Under the pieces are notes generated by a model, which did not search any database, had not been told where the DNA came from, and saw only the letters and a program-made list of their open reading frames with translations. Positions 39,306 to 48,800 of a DNA stretch of 64,000 nucleotides are shown here, piece by piece. A program made the translations under genes and the position numbers. The stretch is taken from assembly GCF_014200755.1 (NCBI RefSeq), contig NZ_JACHCM010000004.1, forward strand, positions 434,001-498,000, in the 5' to 3' direction. Position 1 is the first letter of the stretch; each line of letters opens with the position of its first letter. Source of the DNA: Rhodanobacter sp. ANJX3 (lineage in GTDB: Bacteria; Pseudomonadota; Gammaproteobacteria; Xanthomonadales; Rhodanobacteraceae).

Positions 39306-40181
39306 CTAGTCCTGTTGATTGGCCGCCGGCGCCTTCAGCGTCGGGCCGTTTTTGCTTGGGGCCGGTGGTTCGACCGCTTCGACATCGGCTTCCGCGTCGA
39401 CGTTCGCAGCCGGCGGCAAACCCCGTTCGCGCCGGATGATTTCGCCAGCCAGACCGATATAGGCGATCGCCCCGCGCGAGCTGCGGTCGTACAGATGGAT
39501 CGGCTGACCATGGCTCGGCGCCTCGGCCAGGCGCACGTTGCGCGGAATGATCGAGCGCAGCACCTTGTCACCGAAGTGCTGGGTCAGCTGTGCGGAGACC
39601 TCGTTGCCGAGGTTGTTGCGCACGTCGTACATCGTGCGCAGCAGGCCTTCGATCTCGAGTTTCGGATTCAACCGGTGACGCACGGCCTTGACCGTATCGA
39701 GCAGACTGGACAGACCTTCCAGCGCGAAATATTCGCACTGCACCGGGATCAAAACGCCGTTGGCGGCGGTCAGCGCATTCAGCGTCAGCAGATTCAGCGA
39801 CGGCGGGCAGTCGATCAAAATGGTGTCGTAGCTGCCGAGCACCTTGGCCAGGATTTCCTTCAGCCGGTGCTCGCGCGCCAGCGCATCCATCAGCTTCAGC
39901 TCGGCGGCGGTGACGTCGCCGTTGCCGGGCAGCAGGTCGTAGTGGGCGTCGGTGGGCACGATGGCTGCCGTGATCTCCGCTTCTTCCAGCAACACTTCGC
40001 ACGCGTTCGGCTTGGCTTCGCGCTTGTTCACGCCCGACGCCATGGTGGCGTTGCCCTGCGGGTCCAGATCGACCAGCAGCACGCGACGTTTCGCCGCCGC
40101 CAAGGCGGCCGCGAGATTGACGGCAGTGGTGGTCTTGCCGACGCCGCCCTTCTGGTTGGCGACAGCGATGATGCGGGCCAT
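39306..40181 (-). CDS. parA: Chromosome-partitioning ATPase ParA (Soj)
   Basis: 291 residues from MARIIAVANQKGGVGKTTTA, with the deviant Walker A motif KGGVGKTT, LLVDLDPQGNATM, TILIDCPPSLNLLTLNAL and IPVQCEYFALEGLSSLLDTV, all typical of Soj. A longer C-terminal tail rich in Ala, Pro and Glu (AANVDAEADVEAVEPPAPS) extends beyond the core. The ATG at 40181 is the conserved start; the frame back to 40274 is not protein-like. It usually follows rsmG directly, but here a sugar ABC ATPase gene lies upstream on the same strand, 89 bases away, so read-through from that gene into parAB is possible. Confidence 0.95.
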   Translation of the reverse strand: MARIIAVANQKGGVGKTTTAVNLAAALAAAKRRVLLVDLDPQGNATMASGVNKREAKPNACEVLLEEAEITAAIVPTDAHYDLLPGNGDVTAAELKLMDALAREHRLKEILAKVLGSYDTILIDCPPSLNLLTLNALTAANGVLIPVQCEYFALEGLSSLLDTVKAVRHRLNPKLEIEGLLRTMYDVRNNLGNEVSAQLTQHFGDKVLRSIIPRNVRLAEAPSHGQPIHLYDRSSRGAIAYIGLAGEIIRRERGLPPAANVDAEADVEAVEPPAPSKNGPTLKAPAANQQD

Positions 40182-40270
40182 GGATAGATAGCTACCGGAC
40201 GCGTGAAGAGGGCTAGTGTAATGCGTCGACCCGACCGGTGCGCTGACGGCGCTCGGCGTACCGCCCTGGC

Positions 40271-41362
40271 TCAAACGCCGATGCGCAGGCCGCTGGCGGG
40301 ATCGAACAGGTGCAGGCGCTCGGCAGCCAGCCCCAGCGGCACCGTGCTGCCGGCCTCGGGCAAAGCGCGCGGCGACACGCGCGACACCAGCGCCTGGCTA
40401 CCGTAGCGCAGGTTGAGAAAGATCTCATTGCCGACCGGTTCGAGCACTTCGAGCTGTGCGATCAACGCTGCCTCATCCGCTTCCACGGGCAGCAGGTCTT
40501 CCGGACGCATGCCCAGCACGATCTCGCGATCGCGCCATTCCTGCCAGCCCGCCGCCTGCGCCGGCCGGCCCAGCATCACCTCGCCGTGCTCGGTCACCAC
40601 CGACCAGCCCCTGCCGAGAGTCAGCCTGCCGCGCAGCAGGTTCATGCCGGGACTGCCGACGAAGCCGGCTACGAACAAATTGGCCGGCCGGTCGTACAGA
40701 TGCATCGGCGTGTCGATCTGCTGGATCACGCCGCCGTCGAGTACCACGATGCGCTGGCCCAGCGTCATCGCCTCGATCTGGTCGTGCGTGACGTAGATCA
40801 TCGTGGCCTTGAGCTGGCGATGCAGCCGTGCGATCTCGACCCGCATGGTCAGCCGCAGCTTGGCATCCAGATTGGACAGCGGCTCGTCGAGCAGAAACAC
40901 TTTCGGATCGCGCACCAGCGCCCGACCGAGCGCCACGCGCTGGCGCTGACCGCCGGACAATGCACCTGGCCGCGATGCCAGCCGCGGCTCCAGTTCCAGG
41001 GTCTTGGCGGCCTCACGCACGCGGCGGTCGATCTCCCCTTTGGACTGGCCGCGCAGCTTCAGGCCGAAGGCCAGGTTTTCCGCTACGGTCATATGCGGAT
41101 ACAGCGCGTAGTTCTGGAACACCATCGCGATATCGCGATCCTTCGGTTCCACGTCGTTCACCACGCGACCGTCGATGCTCAGCGTACCGCCGCTGATCGA
41201 CTCCAGCCCAGCAATCATCCGCAACAACGTGGTCTTGCCGCAGCCCGATGGCCCGACCAGCACCAGCAGCTCGCCATCGGCGATATCGAAACTCGCGCCG
41301 GCGACGCCGACGTGGCCGCCGGGGTAAACCTTGCGCAGTTGATCCAGACGAACGGTGGCCAT
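40271..41362 (-). CDS. ugpC: Sugar ABC transporter ATPase (UgpC/MalK/MsmX type)
   Basis: 363 residues from MATVRLDQLRKVYPGGHVGV. Walker A is VGPSGCGKTTLLRMIAGLE, the Q-loop FQNYALYPHMTVAENLAFGLK, the signature LSGGQRQRVALGRALVRDP, Walker B VFLLDEPLSNLDAKLR and the switch VTHDQIEAMTLG. A MalK-type TOBE regulatory domain follows (about 235-363). The ATG at 41362 is chosen over 41368 because AGGAA then sits 6 bases away. It stands alone without permeases. Two MalF/MalG-like permeases and a binding protein without an ATPase lie at 52043-55066, and the two places share a LacI-type operator, so I infer that this is their ATPase. Confidence 0.93.
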   Translation of the reverse strand: MATVRLDQLRKVYPGGHVGVAGASFDIADGELLVLVGPSGCGKTTLLRMIAGLESISGGTLSIDGRVVNDVEPKDRDIAMVFQNYALYPHMTVAENLAFGLKLRGQSKGEIDRRVREAAKTLELEPRLASRPGALSGGQRQRVALGRALVRDPKVFLLDEPLSNLDAKLRLTMRVEIARLHRQLKATMIYVTHDQIEAMTLGQRIVVLDGGVIQQIDTPMHLYDRPANLFVAGFVGSPGMNLLRGRLTLGRGWSVVTEHGEVMLGRPAQAAGWQEWRDREIVLGMRPEDLLPVEADEAALIAQLEVLEPVGNEIFLNLRYGSQALVSRVSPRALPEAGSTVPLGLAAERLHLFDPASGLRIGV

Positions 41363-41452
41363 CGGCATTTCCTGTGCGGTCGGCCACAAAGGCCAGCATT
41401 CGGCGTGTGAAGGTGTCTGCACATCGGCGAAACATTCGGCTATTCTGCCTAC

Positions 41453-41464
41453 GTAATCGTTTAC
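41453..41464. promoter_or_regulatory. Candidate LacI-family operator between ugpC and the GH1 gene
   Basis: GTAATCGTTTAC matches the palindrome GTAAACGTTTAC at 11 of 12 positions, a typical LacI-family half-site pair. It lies 91 bases before the ugpC start and 41 before the beta-glucosidase start, so one bound repressor could control both divergent genes. A near-identical site precedes the lacI gene at 44722. Confidence 0.65.
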
Positions 41465-41504
41465 ATCAAGCCTTAATCACCCGTTTTCATCTGCAGGAAG
41501 CTCC

Positions 41505-42863
41505 ATGACCGGTCGTTTTCGTTTTCCCGAGGGTTTTCACTGGGGTGCCGCCACGTCGGCCTACCAGATCGAAGGTTCACCGCTGGCCGATGGCGCCGGC
41601 CCCAGCATCTGGCAGCGTTTTGCGCATACGCCAGGCATGATGTCCAACGGTGATACCGGCGACGTCGCCTGCGATCACTACAACCGCTACAAGGACGACG
41701 TGCAGCTGATGCGCGCGCTCGGCCTGCAGGGCTATCGCTTCAGCATCAATTGGGCACGCGTGCTGCCCGAGGGCACCGGCCGGGTCAACGCCAAGGGCCT
41801 GGGTTTCTATTCGCGCCTGGTGGACGAACTGCTGGAAAACGGCATCGTGCCGAACGCCACGCTGTTTCATTGGGACCTGCCGGCGGCGCTTGACGATCGT
41901 GGCGGCTGGCTCAACCGCGACGTCGCGCACTGGTTTGCCGATTACGCCGAAGTGATGTTCAAGGCGCTCGGCGATCGCGTGCCGCGCTGGGCCACGCTCA
42001 ACGAACCCTGGGTCGTCACCGACGGCGGCTACCTGCACGGCGCGCTGGCGCCCGGACACCGCAGCAAGTACGAGGCGCCGATCGCCGCGCACAATCTGAT
42101 GCGCGCCAGCGGCGCCGGTATCCAGGCGTATCGCGCGCACGGCAAGCACGAGATCGGCGTGGTGTTCAACATCGAGCCCAAGTACCCCGCCTCGGACAGC
42201 GCCGAGGATCTCGCCGCGACCAAGCGCGCCCACGCGTATATGAACAAGCAGTTTGCCGACCCGGCACTGCTCGGCAGCTATCCGCCCGAGCTGAAGGAAA
42301 TCTTCGGCGACGCGTGGCCGGATTTTCCGGAAGACGACTTCAAGCTGACGAATCAGAAGGTCGATTTCGTCGGCATCAACTATTACACCCGCGCCGTGGT
42401 CAAACACGACGTCGACGCGTATCCGCTGAAAGCCGTGCCGGTGCGCCAGCCCAACAAGACCTACACGGAAACCGGCTGGGAAGTGTTCGAGCAGGGCCTG
42501 ACCGACACGCTCACCTGGTTCAAGCACCGCTACGGCGACATTCCGCTGTACATCACCGAAAACGGCTCGGCTTTCTACGATCCACCGGTGGCGGAGAACG
42601 GTGTGCTGGACGACCCGCTGCGCACCAACTATCTACGCAAGCACCTCGGCGCCATGCACAAGGCGATCGAGGCGGGCGTCAATATCAAGGGTTATTACGC
42701 CTGGTCGCTGATGGACAACCTCGAATGGTCGCTGGGCTTCTCCAAGCGCTTCGGGCTCTACCACGTCGACTTCGCCACGCAGAAGCGCACGGCGAAGGCG
42801 ACGGCCAAACTCTACGCCCAGGTGATCGGGAGCAACGGCGCCGTGCTGGACGAACAGGGGTAA
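41505..42863 (+). CDS. bgl: GH1 beta-glucosidase
   Basis: 452 residues beginning MTGRFRFPEGFHWGAATSAYQIEG, the GH1 N-terminal signature. The acid/base glutamate is in WATLNEPWVVTDGGY (about residue 166) and the nucleophile in IPLYITENGSAF (about 351). The late SLMDNLEWSLGFSKRFGLYHVDF is also typical. No signal peptide, so it acts in the cytoplasm on imported beta-linked di- or oligosaccharides or on phospho-free glucosides. An AGGAAG site precedes the ATG. It is divergent from ugpC across a LacI-type operator and convergent with rsmG. Together with ugpC it splits the usual parA-rsmG neighbourhood. Confidence 0.94.
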   Translation: MTGRFRFPEGFHWGAATSAYQIEGSPLADGAGPSIWQRFAHTPGMMSNGDTGDVACDHYNRYKDDVQLMRALGLQGYRFSINWARVLPEGTGRVNAKGLGFYSRLVDELLENGIVPNATLFHWDLPAALDDRGGWLNRDVAHWFADYAEVMFKALGDRVPRWATLNEPWVVTDGGYLHGALAPGHRSKYEAPIAAHNLMRASGAGIQAYRAHGKHEIGVVFNIEPKYPASDSAEDLAATKRAHAYMNKQFADPALLGSYPPELKEIFGDAWPDFPEDDFKLTNQKVDFVGINYYTRAVVKHDVDAYPLKAVPVRQPNKTYTETGWEVFEQGLTDTLTWFKHRYGDIPLYITENGSAFYDPPVAENGVLDDPLRTNYLRKHLGAMHKAIEAGVNIKGYYAWSLMDNLEWSLGFSKRFGLYHVDFATQKRTAKATAKLYAQVIGSNGAVLDEQG

Positions 42864-42869
42864 ATCCAC

Positions 42870-42904
42870 GAAGGTCAGGTTGCGCGACACGCCACCTGAC
42901 CTTC
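42870..42904. terminator. Bidirectional hairpin between the GH1 gene and rsmG
   Basis: GAAGGTCAGGT at 42870-42880 pairs perfectly with ACCTGACCTTC at 42894-42904 around a 13-base loop, in the 54-base gap between two convergent genes. T-runs are weak on both sides. Confidence 0.65.
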
Positions 42905-42917
42905 CGGCACCCTGCAA

Positions 42918-43547
42918 TCAGGCCCTGCCGAGCACCACGAGACGGCGCTCGGCATCCAGCCCCGGTACCGTCAGCACATGCGTTTCCCGCACGGCGAAAC
43001 CGGACGGCACGCCCGACAGTTCGTCCTCCGACAGCTTGCCCTTCATGGCCAGCCAGATGCCGTCGGGCGCCAGCAGGTGTCCGCCCCAACCGAGCATGTC
43101 GGCGAAGCTGGCGAAGGCGCGCGCGGTGACGCAGTCAAACTGGCCTTGCACGTCTTCCACGCGCGACTGTACGGCGCGCACGCCGTCGAGCTTCAGCGCG
43201 CGGATCGCCTCGCGCAAAAAACGCACCTTCTTGCCGTTGGAATCGACCAGCAGCATCTCCCGGCCCGGCGCCGCAATCGCCAGCACGATGCCGGGCAACC
43301 CGGGGCCGGTGCCCAGATCCGCCAGGGTGGCGCCGCGCACATAGGGCAGAATCGCCAGCGAATCGAGCAGGTGGCGGGTAATCATCTCGCCCGCGTCGCG
43401 TACGGCGGTGAGGTTATAGGCGCCGTTCCAGCGCTCCAGCAGTACCTGATAATCCAGCAAGCGCGACACGGCCTCTGCCGGCAGGCCAAGCCCCAACTCG
43501 GCGATGCCGCGTACCAGTTGGGTCTGCAAGAGGTCGCGCGCGGTCAT
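42918..43547 (-). CDS. rsmG: 16S rRNA (guanine527-N7)-methyltransferase
   Basis: 209 residues from MTARDLLQTQLVRGIAELGL. LLERWNGAYNLTAVRDAGEMITRHLLDSLAIL, then the SAM-binding ADLGTGPGLPGIVLAIAAPG, and LVDSNGKKVRFLREAIRAL are the RsmG (GidB) family hallmarks. It methylates G527 of 16S rRNA. The ATG at 43547 has AGGAA about 6 bases upstream; the longer frame to 43679 crosses a terminator and is rejected. In many bacteria rsmG sits right before parA near the replication origin; here about 2.7 kb of sugar genes lie between them. Confidence 0.93.
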   Translation of the reverse strand: MTARDLLQTQLVRGIAELGLGLPAEAVSRLLDYQVLLERWNGAYNLTAVRDAGEMITRHLLDSLAILPYVRGATLADLGTGPGLPGIVLAIAAPGREMLLVDSNGKKVRFLREAIRALKLDGVRAVQSRVEDVQGQFDCVTARAFASFADMLGWGGHLLAPDGIWLAMKGKLSEDELSGVPSGFAVRETHVLTVPGLDAERRLVVLGRA

Positions 43548-43636
43548 CCGGATTCCTGGTAGCTTGGCGTAAGAGAGCAGTATCTCCGGCAACGACCGGC
43601 AATGCCAAAGCGCGTGCCAAGAAACTATGCAAAAGA

Positions 43637-43656
43637 AAACCCGCCGCAGCGGGTTT
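43637..43656 (-). terminator. Intrinsic terminator of the band-7 gene
   Basis: AAACCCGC and GCGGGTTT form an 8-bp stem around a 4-base loop. Read on the minus strand it is followed by TCTTTTG, so it serves the minus-strand gene ending at 43718. Confidence 0.75.
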
Positions 43657-43717
43657 CGGTTTGCCAGTCGTGCGAGCAACTCGGCCTATTTGACGCCAGT
43701 CGAGCGGCGCAATGGGC

Positions 43718-44176
43718 TCAGGCCGCGTCCAGTTCGACCCGCGTCACCATCATGCCGCGCTCGCGCAGGCTCTGGTTGAGCAGCTGCTTCATATGCGAGC
43801 CGAGCACGCGGCGATCGGCATGCGCCACATCGCGCTCGGTGCACAGCGCCTCGTGAGCGCCGCGAAGAATCAGCTGGTCGACTTGGCCGAATACCGCATC
43901 GGCGCGCTCCGGCTCCAGCACCTGCCAGTAAACCGTGCCGCTGACGTCGCGATCGTCCGCCATCGGCTCTTCGAATCGCAGTACCTGGCCGGAGAGGTTG
44001 ATCTTGTTGGCGATGCGCTCCACCAGCGGCAGCACCACGTGCACACCCGGCTGCAGCAGCCGCGCCGGCTTGCCCTGGCGATAGAGGCTGTAGACCTGAC
44101 CCGCAGGCACGCGCTTGACGGCGCTGACGAACAGCGCGGCGAAGAACAGGGCGATAACGATGAGCGAGATGAACAT
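43718..44176 (-). CDS. Short SPFH/band-7-like membrane protein
   Basis: 152 residues. The N-terminal helix MFISLIVIALFFAALFVSA is followed by a juxtamembrane KRVPAGQVYSLYRQGKPARLLQPGVHVVLPLVERI, the pattern of SPFH (stomatin/prohibitin) domains, then INLSGQVLRFEEP and TVYWQVLEPERADAVFGQVDQLILRGAHEALC. It ends at MMVTRVELDAA, without the long coiled coil of stomatins, so it is a short family member. Role unknown; such proteins organise membrane complexes or proteases. A terminator on its own strand separates it from rsmG. A small perfect palindrome sits just before the start. Confidence 0.8.
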   Translation of the reverse strand: MFISLIVIALFFAALFVSAVKRVPAGQVYSLYRQGKPARLLQPGVHVVLPLVERIANKINLSGQVLRFEEPMADDRDVSGTVYWQVLEPERADAVFGQVDQLILRGAHEALCTERDVAHADRRVLGSHMKQLLNQSLRERGMMVTRVELDAA

Positions 44177-44682
44177 AATGTTTCAGAAACAGCGACTTAA
44201 TCGCTTTATGGTGATTGTTTGCAGGAAGTTGATGGTACAGGCGCTTGAGCGGTCAAACATTAACCTTGATTTAACGGCATCTGCAAAACTTTAACAAGTC
44301 CTTCTTTTTGCGTGGACATAACCCTCGGCGATCAATCAGCGGCCGGCTTGATCCAAGTAGCCGGCAACAAATACGCACCCCCTTCAACGCCACCCATCAC
44401 CGACAGCCATGTCGCTTTCTCCAAACGCTTTCCGTTCAGCGCGGGTGCGTGCGTGATCGTCTCCATCTACTTAAACGTCTGCTGGCGCCAAAACTTTAGC
44501 GAGGACACTGAGCGTGTGACGATGCAAAAGTCACCCATCGCCCGATCCCGAGACCCGACGGCGTCAGCGCCTGATGTTGCGGAGCCGCACTGGTTTTTTC
44601 GACGCTCAAACGTAATATTTAGCGCCAATTAGGCGTTTTCCGATTCGGCACGCTCGGCATCCCGAAAACCCTTTTGCGCTGC

Positions 44683-44696
44683 AACAAATATTTGTT
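44683..44696. promoter_or_regulatory. Perfect 14-bp AT-rich palindrome upstream of lacI
   Basis: AACAAATATTTGTT is fully self-complementary, 25 bases upstream of the LacI-type operator. It may be a second regulator site or simply part of an AT-rich promoter. Confidence 0.4.
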
Positions 44697-44721
44697 TTGC
44701 AAACACTTTACAAGCAGCCAT

Positions 44722-44733
44722 GAAAACGTTTAC
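44722..44733. promoter_or_regulatory. Candidate LacI-family operator upstream of lacI
   Basis: GAAAACGTTTAC matches GTAAACGTTTAC at 11 of 12 positions and lies 43 bases before the lacI start, a position suited to autoregulation and control of the genes downstream. The same motif with a different single mismatch occurs at 41453. Confidence 0.65.
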
Positions 44734-44775
44734 GTTCCCGCCACTGGGGGATTCCGGGGGTTAGCGAAGCTTGTC

Positions 44776-45798
44776 ATGGCAACCATCACGATCAAGGATG
44801 TAGCGCGCGAAGCCAACGTGTCGGTGGCTTCGGTGTCGCGTGCGCTGAACGGCGGCAGCGGCGTCACCGCCGAAACCGGCCAGCGCATTCGCGACGTGGC
44901 CCTGCGCCTGCGCTATATCCCGCACGCTGCGGCGCGCATGCTGATCACCCGTCGCACCAACACCATCGGCGCCCTGCTTCCGGATTTATACGGCGAATTC
45001 TTTTCCGAATTGATTCGCGGCATCGATCTGGCCGCCCGCGCGCACGGCTTGCATCTGCTGGTTTCCAGCTCCCACGACAGTTCCGAGGACGCCGCCGCGG
45101 CCCTGCGCGCCATGCAGGGCCGCGTCGACGGCATGCTGATCATGTCCGCGCACGTCGACGACGCATTCCTGCGCGCCAATCTGCCCGAGGATCTGCCGAC
45201 CGTACTGATCAACAGCCCGGTGCAAGATGAGGCCTACCGCGTCATCAACGTCGACAATTACGCTGGCGCGCGCGCGATGACCAAGCATCTGATCGACACC
45301 GGTCACCAGGACATTGCGTTTATTGCCGGCCCAGAGAACAACTTCGACGCACAGCAGCGCGAGAACGGCTATCGCGCGGCGATGGCCAAGTACGCGTCCA
45401 AGGTCGAACCCGTTGTCGTCGCCGGCGACTTCACCGAGGAAGCCGGCTTTCGCGCCGGTGAAGCACTGCTAGCTCGGAAGAAGCGACCGAATGCAGTATT
45501 CGCGGCCAACGACATGATGGCGGTCGGTTGCATGCACGCATTCCGCGAAGCCGGTGTCTGTGTACCCCAAGACATCGCTTTGGCCGGCTTCGACGATATT
45601 CCGGTCGCCCGTTATGTCGCGCCGCCCCTCAGCACGGTGCGCGTGCGCATCGTCGACCTCGGACGCAGCGCGCTCGAGGCTGTGGCGAGCATGCTGGAAA
45701 ACCCCGATCACCAAGTCACAGCCGGACCGACCTTCGGCTGCGAAATCGTTGTGCGCGAAACCTGCGGCGCCCGTGGCGCCCCAGCGTCCCACGAATAA
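44776..45798 (+). CDS. LacI-family transcriptional regulator of the sugar locus
   Basis: 340 residues from MATITIKDVAREANVSVASV. The LacI helix-turn-helix and hinge are TIKDVAREANVSVASVSRALNG, ending near YIPHAAARML. The sugar-binding core has IGALLPDLYGEFFSELIRGIDLAA, DGMLIMSAHVDD, DIAFIAGPENNFDAQQRENGYRAAM, NAVFAANDMMAVGCMHAFREAG and IALAGFDDIPVARYVAPPLSTVR, all standard. It lacks the C-terminal tetramerisation helix of E. coli LacI, so it is probably dimeric. It leads the 13-kb locus, 40 bases before the receptor gene, and a fitting operator lies upstream. The inducer is unknown; a di- or oligosaccharide from the glucan is likely. Confidence 0.94.
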   Translation: MATITIKDVAREANVSVASVSRALNGGSGVTAETGQRIRDVALRLRYIPHAAARMLITRRTNTIGALLPDLYGEFFSELIRGIDLAARAHGLHLLVSSSHDSSEDAAAALRAMQGRVDGMLIMSAHVDDAFLRANLPEDLPTVLINSPVQDEAYRVINVDNYAGARAMTKHLIDTGHQDIAFIAGPENNFDAQQRENGYRAAMAKYASKVEPVVVAGDFTEEAGFRAGEALLARKKRPNAVFAANDMMAVGCMHAFREAGVCVPQDIALAGFDDIPVARYVAPPLSTVRVRIVDLGRSALEAVASMLENPDHQVTAGPTFGCEIVVRETCGARGAPASHE

Positions 45799-45838
45799 AG
45801 TCCGAATTAGCACGTCACATTGCCCGGGGAGGGGAATC

Positions 45839-48800
45839 ATGAAAACGTCAACGCGCTTCAAGAAGAAATTGCTCGCCAGTCTGATCACGGCATCGGTTAC
45901 CGCGATCGCTGCGGGTGTACCCAGTATGTCGGTCGCGGCGAGTGCCGATGCCAACCTTCGAGGACATGCCGCTCCTGGAGCCGTGATAACGGCCAAGCAG
46001 ATTTCCACCGGTGCCGTTCGTCGCACCAAGGCCGACACGGACGGCAGCTATGCGCTGGTCGGCTTGCCGCCGGGCACGTATCAGGTCGATGCCGGTCCGG
46101 GAACCGAAAGAACCGTCACGCTGAGCGTAGCCTCCACCGCGTCTCTCGACCTGCTTGCGGCGGCCGCCAACGCACCATCGACCGCCAACGCCACCAACCT
46201 CAACGGCGTCACCGTGTCGGCCACCGATCTGCGCGAAGTCAAAACGTCGGAAGTCGGCACCACGGTCTCGCTGCATCAGATCAACACCACGCCGCAAGCC
46301 TCGCGCAACTTCCTCGAGTTTGCCGACGTCGTGCCGGGTATGGTTTTCACCCGGAGCGCCGATGGCACCACCAGCCTACGCGCCGGTGCTCAGGCGACAT
46401 CGGCCATCAACGTGTATATCGACGGCGTCGGCCAGAAGAACTACGTGCTGTCGGGCGGCGTCACCGGCCAGAACAACAGCCAGGGCAATCCGTTCCCGCA
46501 ACTTGCCGTCGGCGAATACAAGGTCATTACCTCCAACTACAAGGCGGAATACGACCAGATATCGAGCGCCGCCGTGACCGCCGAAACCAAGTCCGGCACC
46601 AATGAATTCCACGGCGATGTGCTGGGCAGTTTCACCAACACGGCCATGCGTGCGGAAACGCCCGCCGAACAGGCCGCCGACAAGAAAACGTCGTCGCATG
46701 AAAAGGATTATGGATTCGATCTGGGCGGTCCGATTGCGAAGGACCTGGCGCACTTCTTCATTGCTTACGAAGGCAAGGAATTCGATAGCCCGACGACCGT
46801 CGTCCCGGCCGGTGACGCTTCTTACATCAGCCAGCTGCCCACAAGCGTGCAGAGCCTGCTGGGCCCAGCCAGCCTGCCGTTCAAGGAAAACGACTGGTTC
46901 GGCAAGATAGACTTCGAGCCGACCGACCGCGATCGTTTCGAAATAAGCGGCAAATATCGCGATGAAAGCGCGATCAGCGGCATTGGTGGGCCTATCGCTG
47001 CCACCGCCGCACTCAATACCAAGAACTTCGACAAACGCTTCGATATCCGCTGGGATCACAGCACGGACAGCTGGTTCAACCGTTTGCAGGCAACCTACGA
47101 AAATGCTTTCTACACGCCAACGCCTGTGTTTACCGGTGACGGCAGCGCCTACGTCGAGCAGCAGAACCAGAACCAGACCATTCTGACTACCGGCAACTCG
47201 CCGCTGTCCCAGCAGAACAAGGGTCAGAAAGGTCCGGCGCTGCAGGACGACCTGACCTTCAACGACTTCGAATGGCATGGCGACCACGTCATCAAGATGG
47301 GCGTGAAGTACAAGGAGGCGAAGCTCACCGCACAAGACGCTGGCGACACGAACGCGCTCTACAGCTACGCCGTCAGCCAGAACAATGGCACCGAGAGCAT
47401 TCCGTATCAGGTGCAGTTCGGCTCGCCTACACCGGGCTTGAGCCCGGTGGCGAGAAGCTCGGACAAACAGTTCGGTACGTATATCCAGGACGACTGGGCG
47501 GTCAACGACAAGCTGACCTTGAACCTCGGCATCCGCTGGGATTACGAGAAAACGCCGTCGTACCTCAACTACGTCACGCCGCAAAATGTCATCGACGCCT
47601 TCAACAGCCAGGATCCCAACGCGCCGCCGGGCCAGACCTATGCCCAGACGCTGGCTAAAGGCGGCGTCAATGTAAACGATTACATCAGTACGGGTCACAA
47701 CCGCAGCGCGCCGAAGAACGAGTTCCAGCCAAGGCTGGGCTTCTCCTACGACCTCAACGGCGACGAGGCGCACGTGATCTTTGGCGGCATCGGCCGCTCT
47801 TACGACCGCGACCTGTACGAGGCTTTGCAGGTCGAACAGACCAAGTCGGTCCTGTCGCAGCCAACGCTGCTTTTCAATACACCCGACAAACCCTGCGTCG
47901 TGGGGCAGAACTCCTGCTACGCGTGGGATCCGAAGTACTACCAGATTCCCAATCTGCAGGCGCTCGTGGCAGGCAGCACCTCCGGCAAGGAAGTCGATCT
48001 GATCACCAACAACCTGAAGGCGCCGTATTCCGACCAGCTCAGTCTCGGCATGCGCAACAAGCTGGGCGACTGGAATACCAGCGCCGCGGTGGCCTATGTG
48101 CACAGCCACGATGGTTTGGTCTACACGCTCGGCAACCGCTATCCGGACGGCGCTTTCTGGCAGAACGGCAGCCAGCCCTGGGGCAACGGTATTCCCGGTT
48201 TCGGCAGCCTGATCATCGGCAACAACGGCTTGGTCACTAAGACCACTCAGGTACTGCTGTCAGCCGAAAAACCGTACACCCACGAATCCGGCTGGGGCGC
48301 GACCATTGCCTACACCTACACCCATGCGCTGCAGAACAACGACAACAACTCGCCGGACGACCAGTACGCATTCGATTACGAGACGATCGGCAACTACCCG
48401 TATACCGGCTCGGGCGTTTCCAAACATCGCCTGGTCGCCACCGGGACCATCGACGGCCCCTGGGGCTTCGTGTTCGGCTCCAAGCTGACGCTTTCCACGC
48501 CAGTACCCGATCTCAACCTGGCTTGCTACGGGGCCGCTGCCACCAATCAAGATGCCAACGGTATCAACGGTGCGGGCTGTCGGTCGGTGTCGTTTGCTCC
48601 GGCGGCCACCGGCCGCTTTCTGATCGGTGGAAAGTTCTTCGGCTATCGCGACATCGATTTTCAGGCAACGAAGAATTTTACCTTCTACGGCGGCCTGGGT
48701 GGCTACGTCCGGCTGGACCTGATCAACGCGTTCAACTGGGACAACTACACCGACTATATTGAAACCTTCGGCGCCAACGGCGTGCTCAACAAGGTACGCG

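Larger units (their letters stand above)
44177..44775. promoter_or_regulatory. 600-base AT-richer control region upstream of lacI
   Basis: No supportable gene, although a 106-codon frame at 44312-44632 exists. Base composition is visibly more AT-rich than the surroundings. It contains TGTTTCAGAAACA at 44179-44191 (perfect odd palindrome at the band-7 start), a GCCGGCT/AGCCGGC hairpin at 44342-44365, the palindrome AACAAATATTTGTT at 44683-44696, and a LacI-type operator at 44722. It should contain the main promoter of the 13-kb sugar locus. Confidence 0.6.

Noticed and set aside
38428-44176. Search for a parS site or replication origin near parAB and rsmG
   Set aside because: No TGTTTCACGTGAAACA, no cluster of DnaA boxes and no dnaA, gyrB or mnmG were seen, so no origin is claimed.
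44312-44632. 106-codon plus frame upstream of lacI
   Set aside because: No domain, no convincing ribosome site, composition like non-coding AT-richer DNA; kept as control region.
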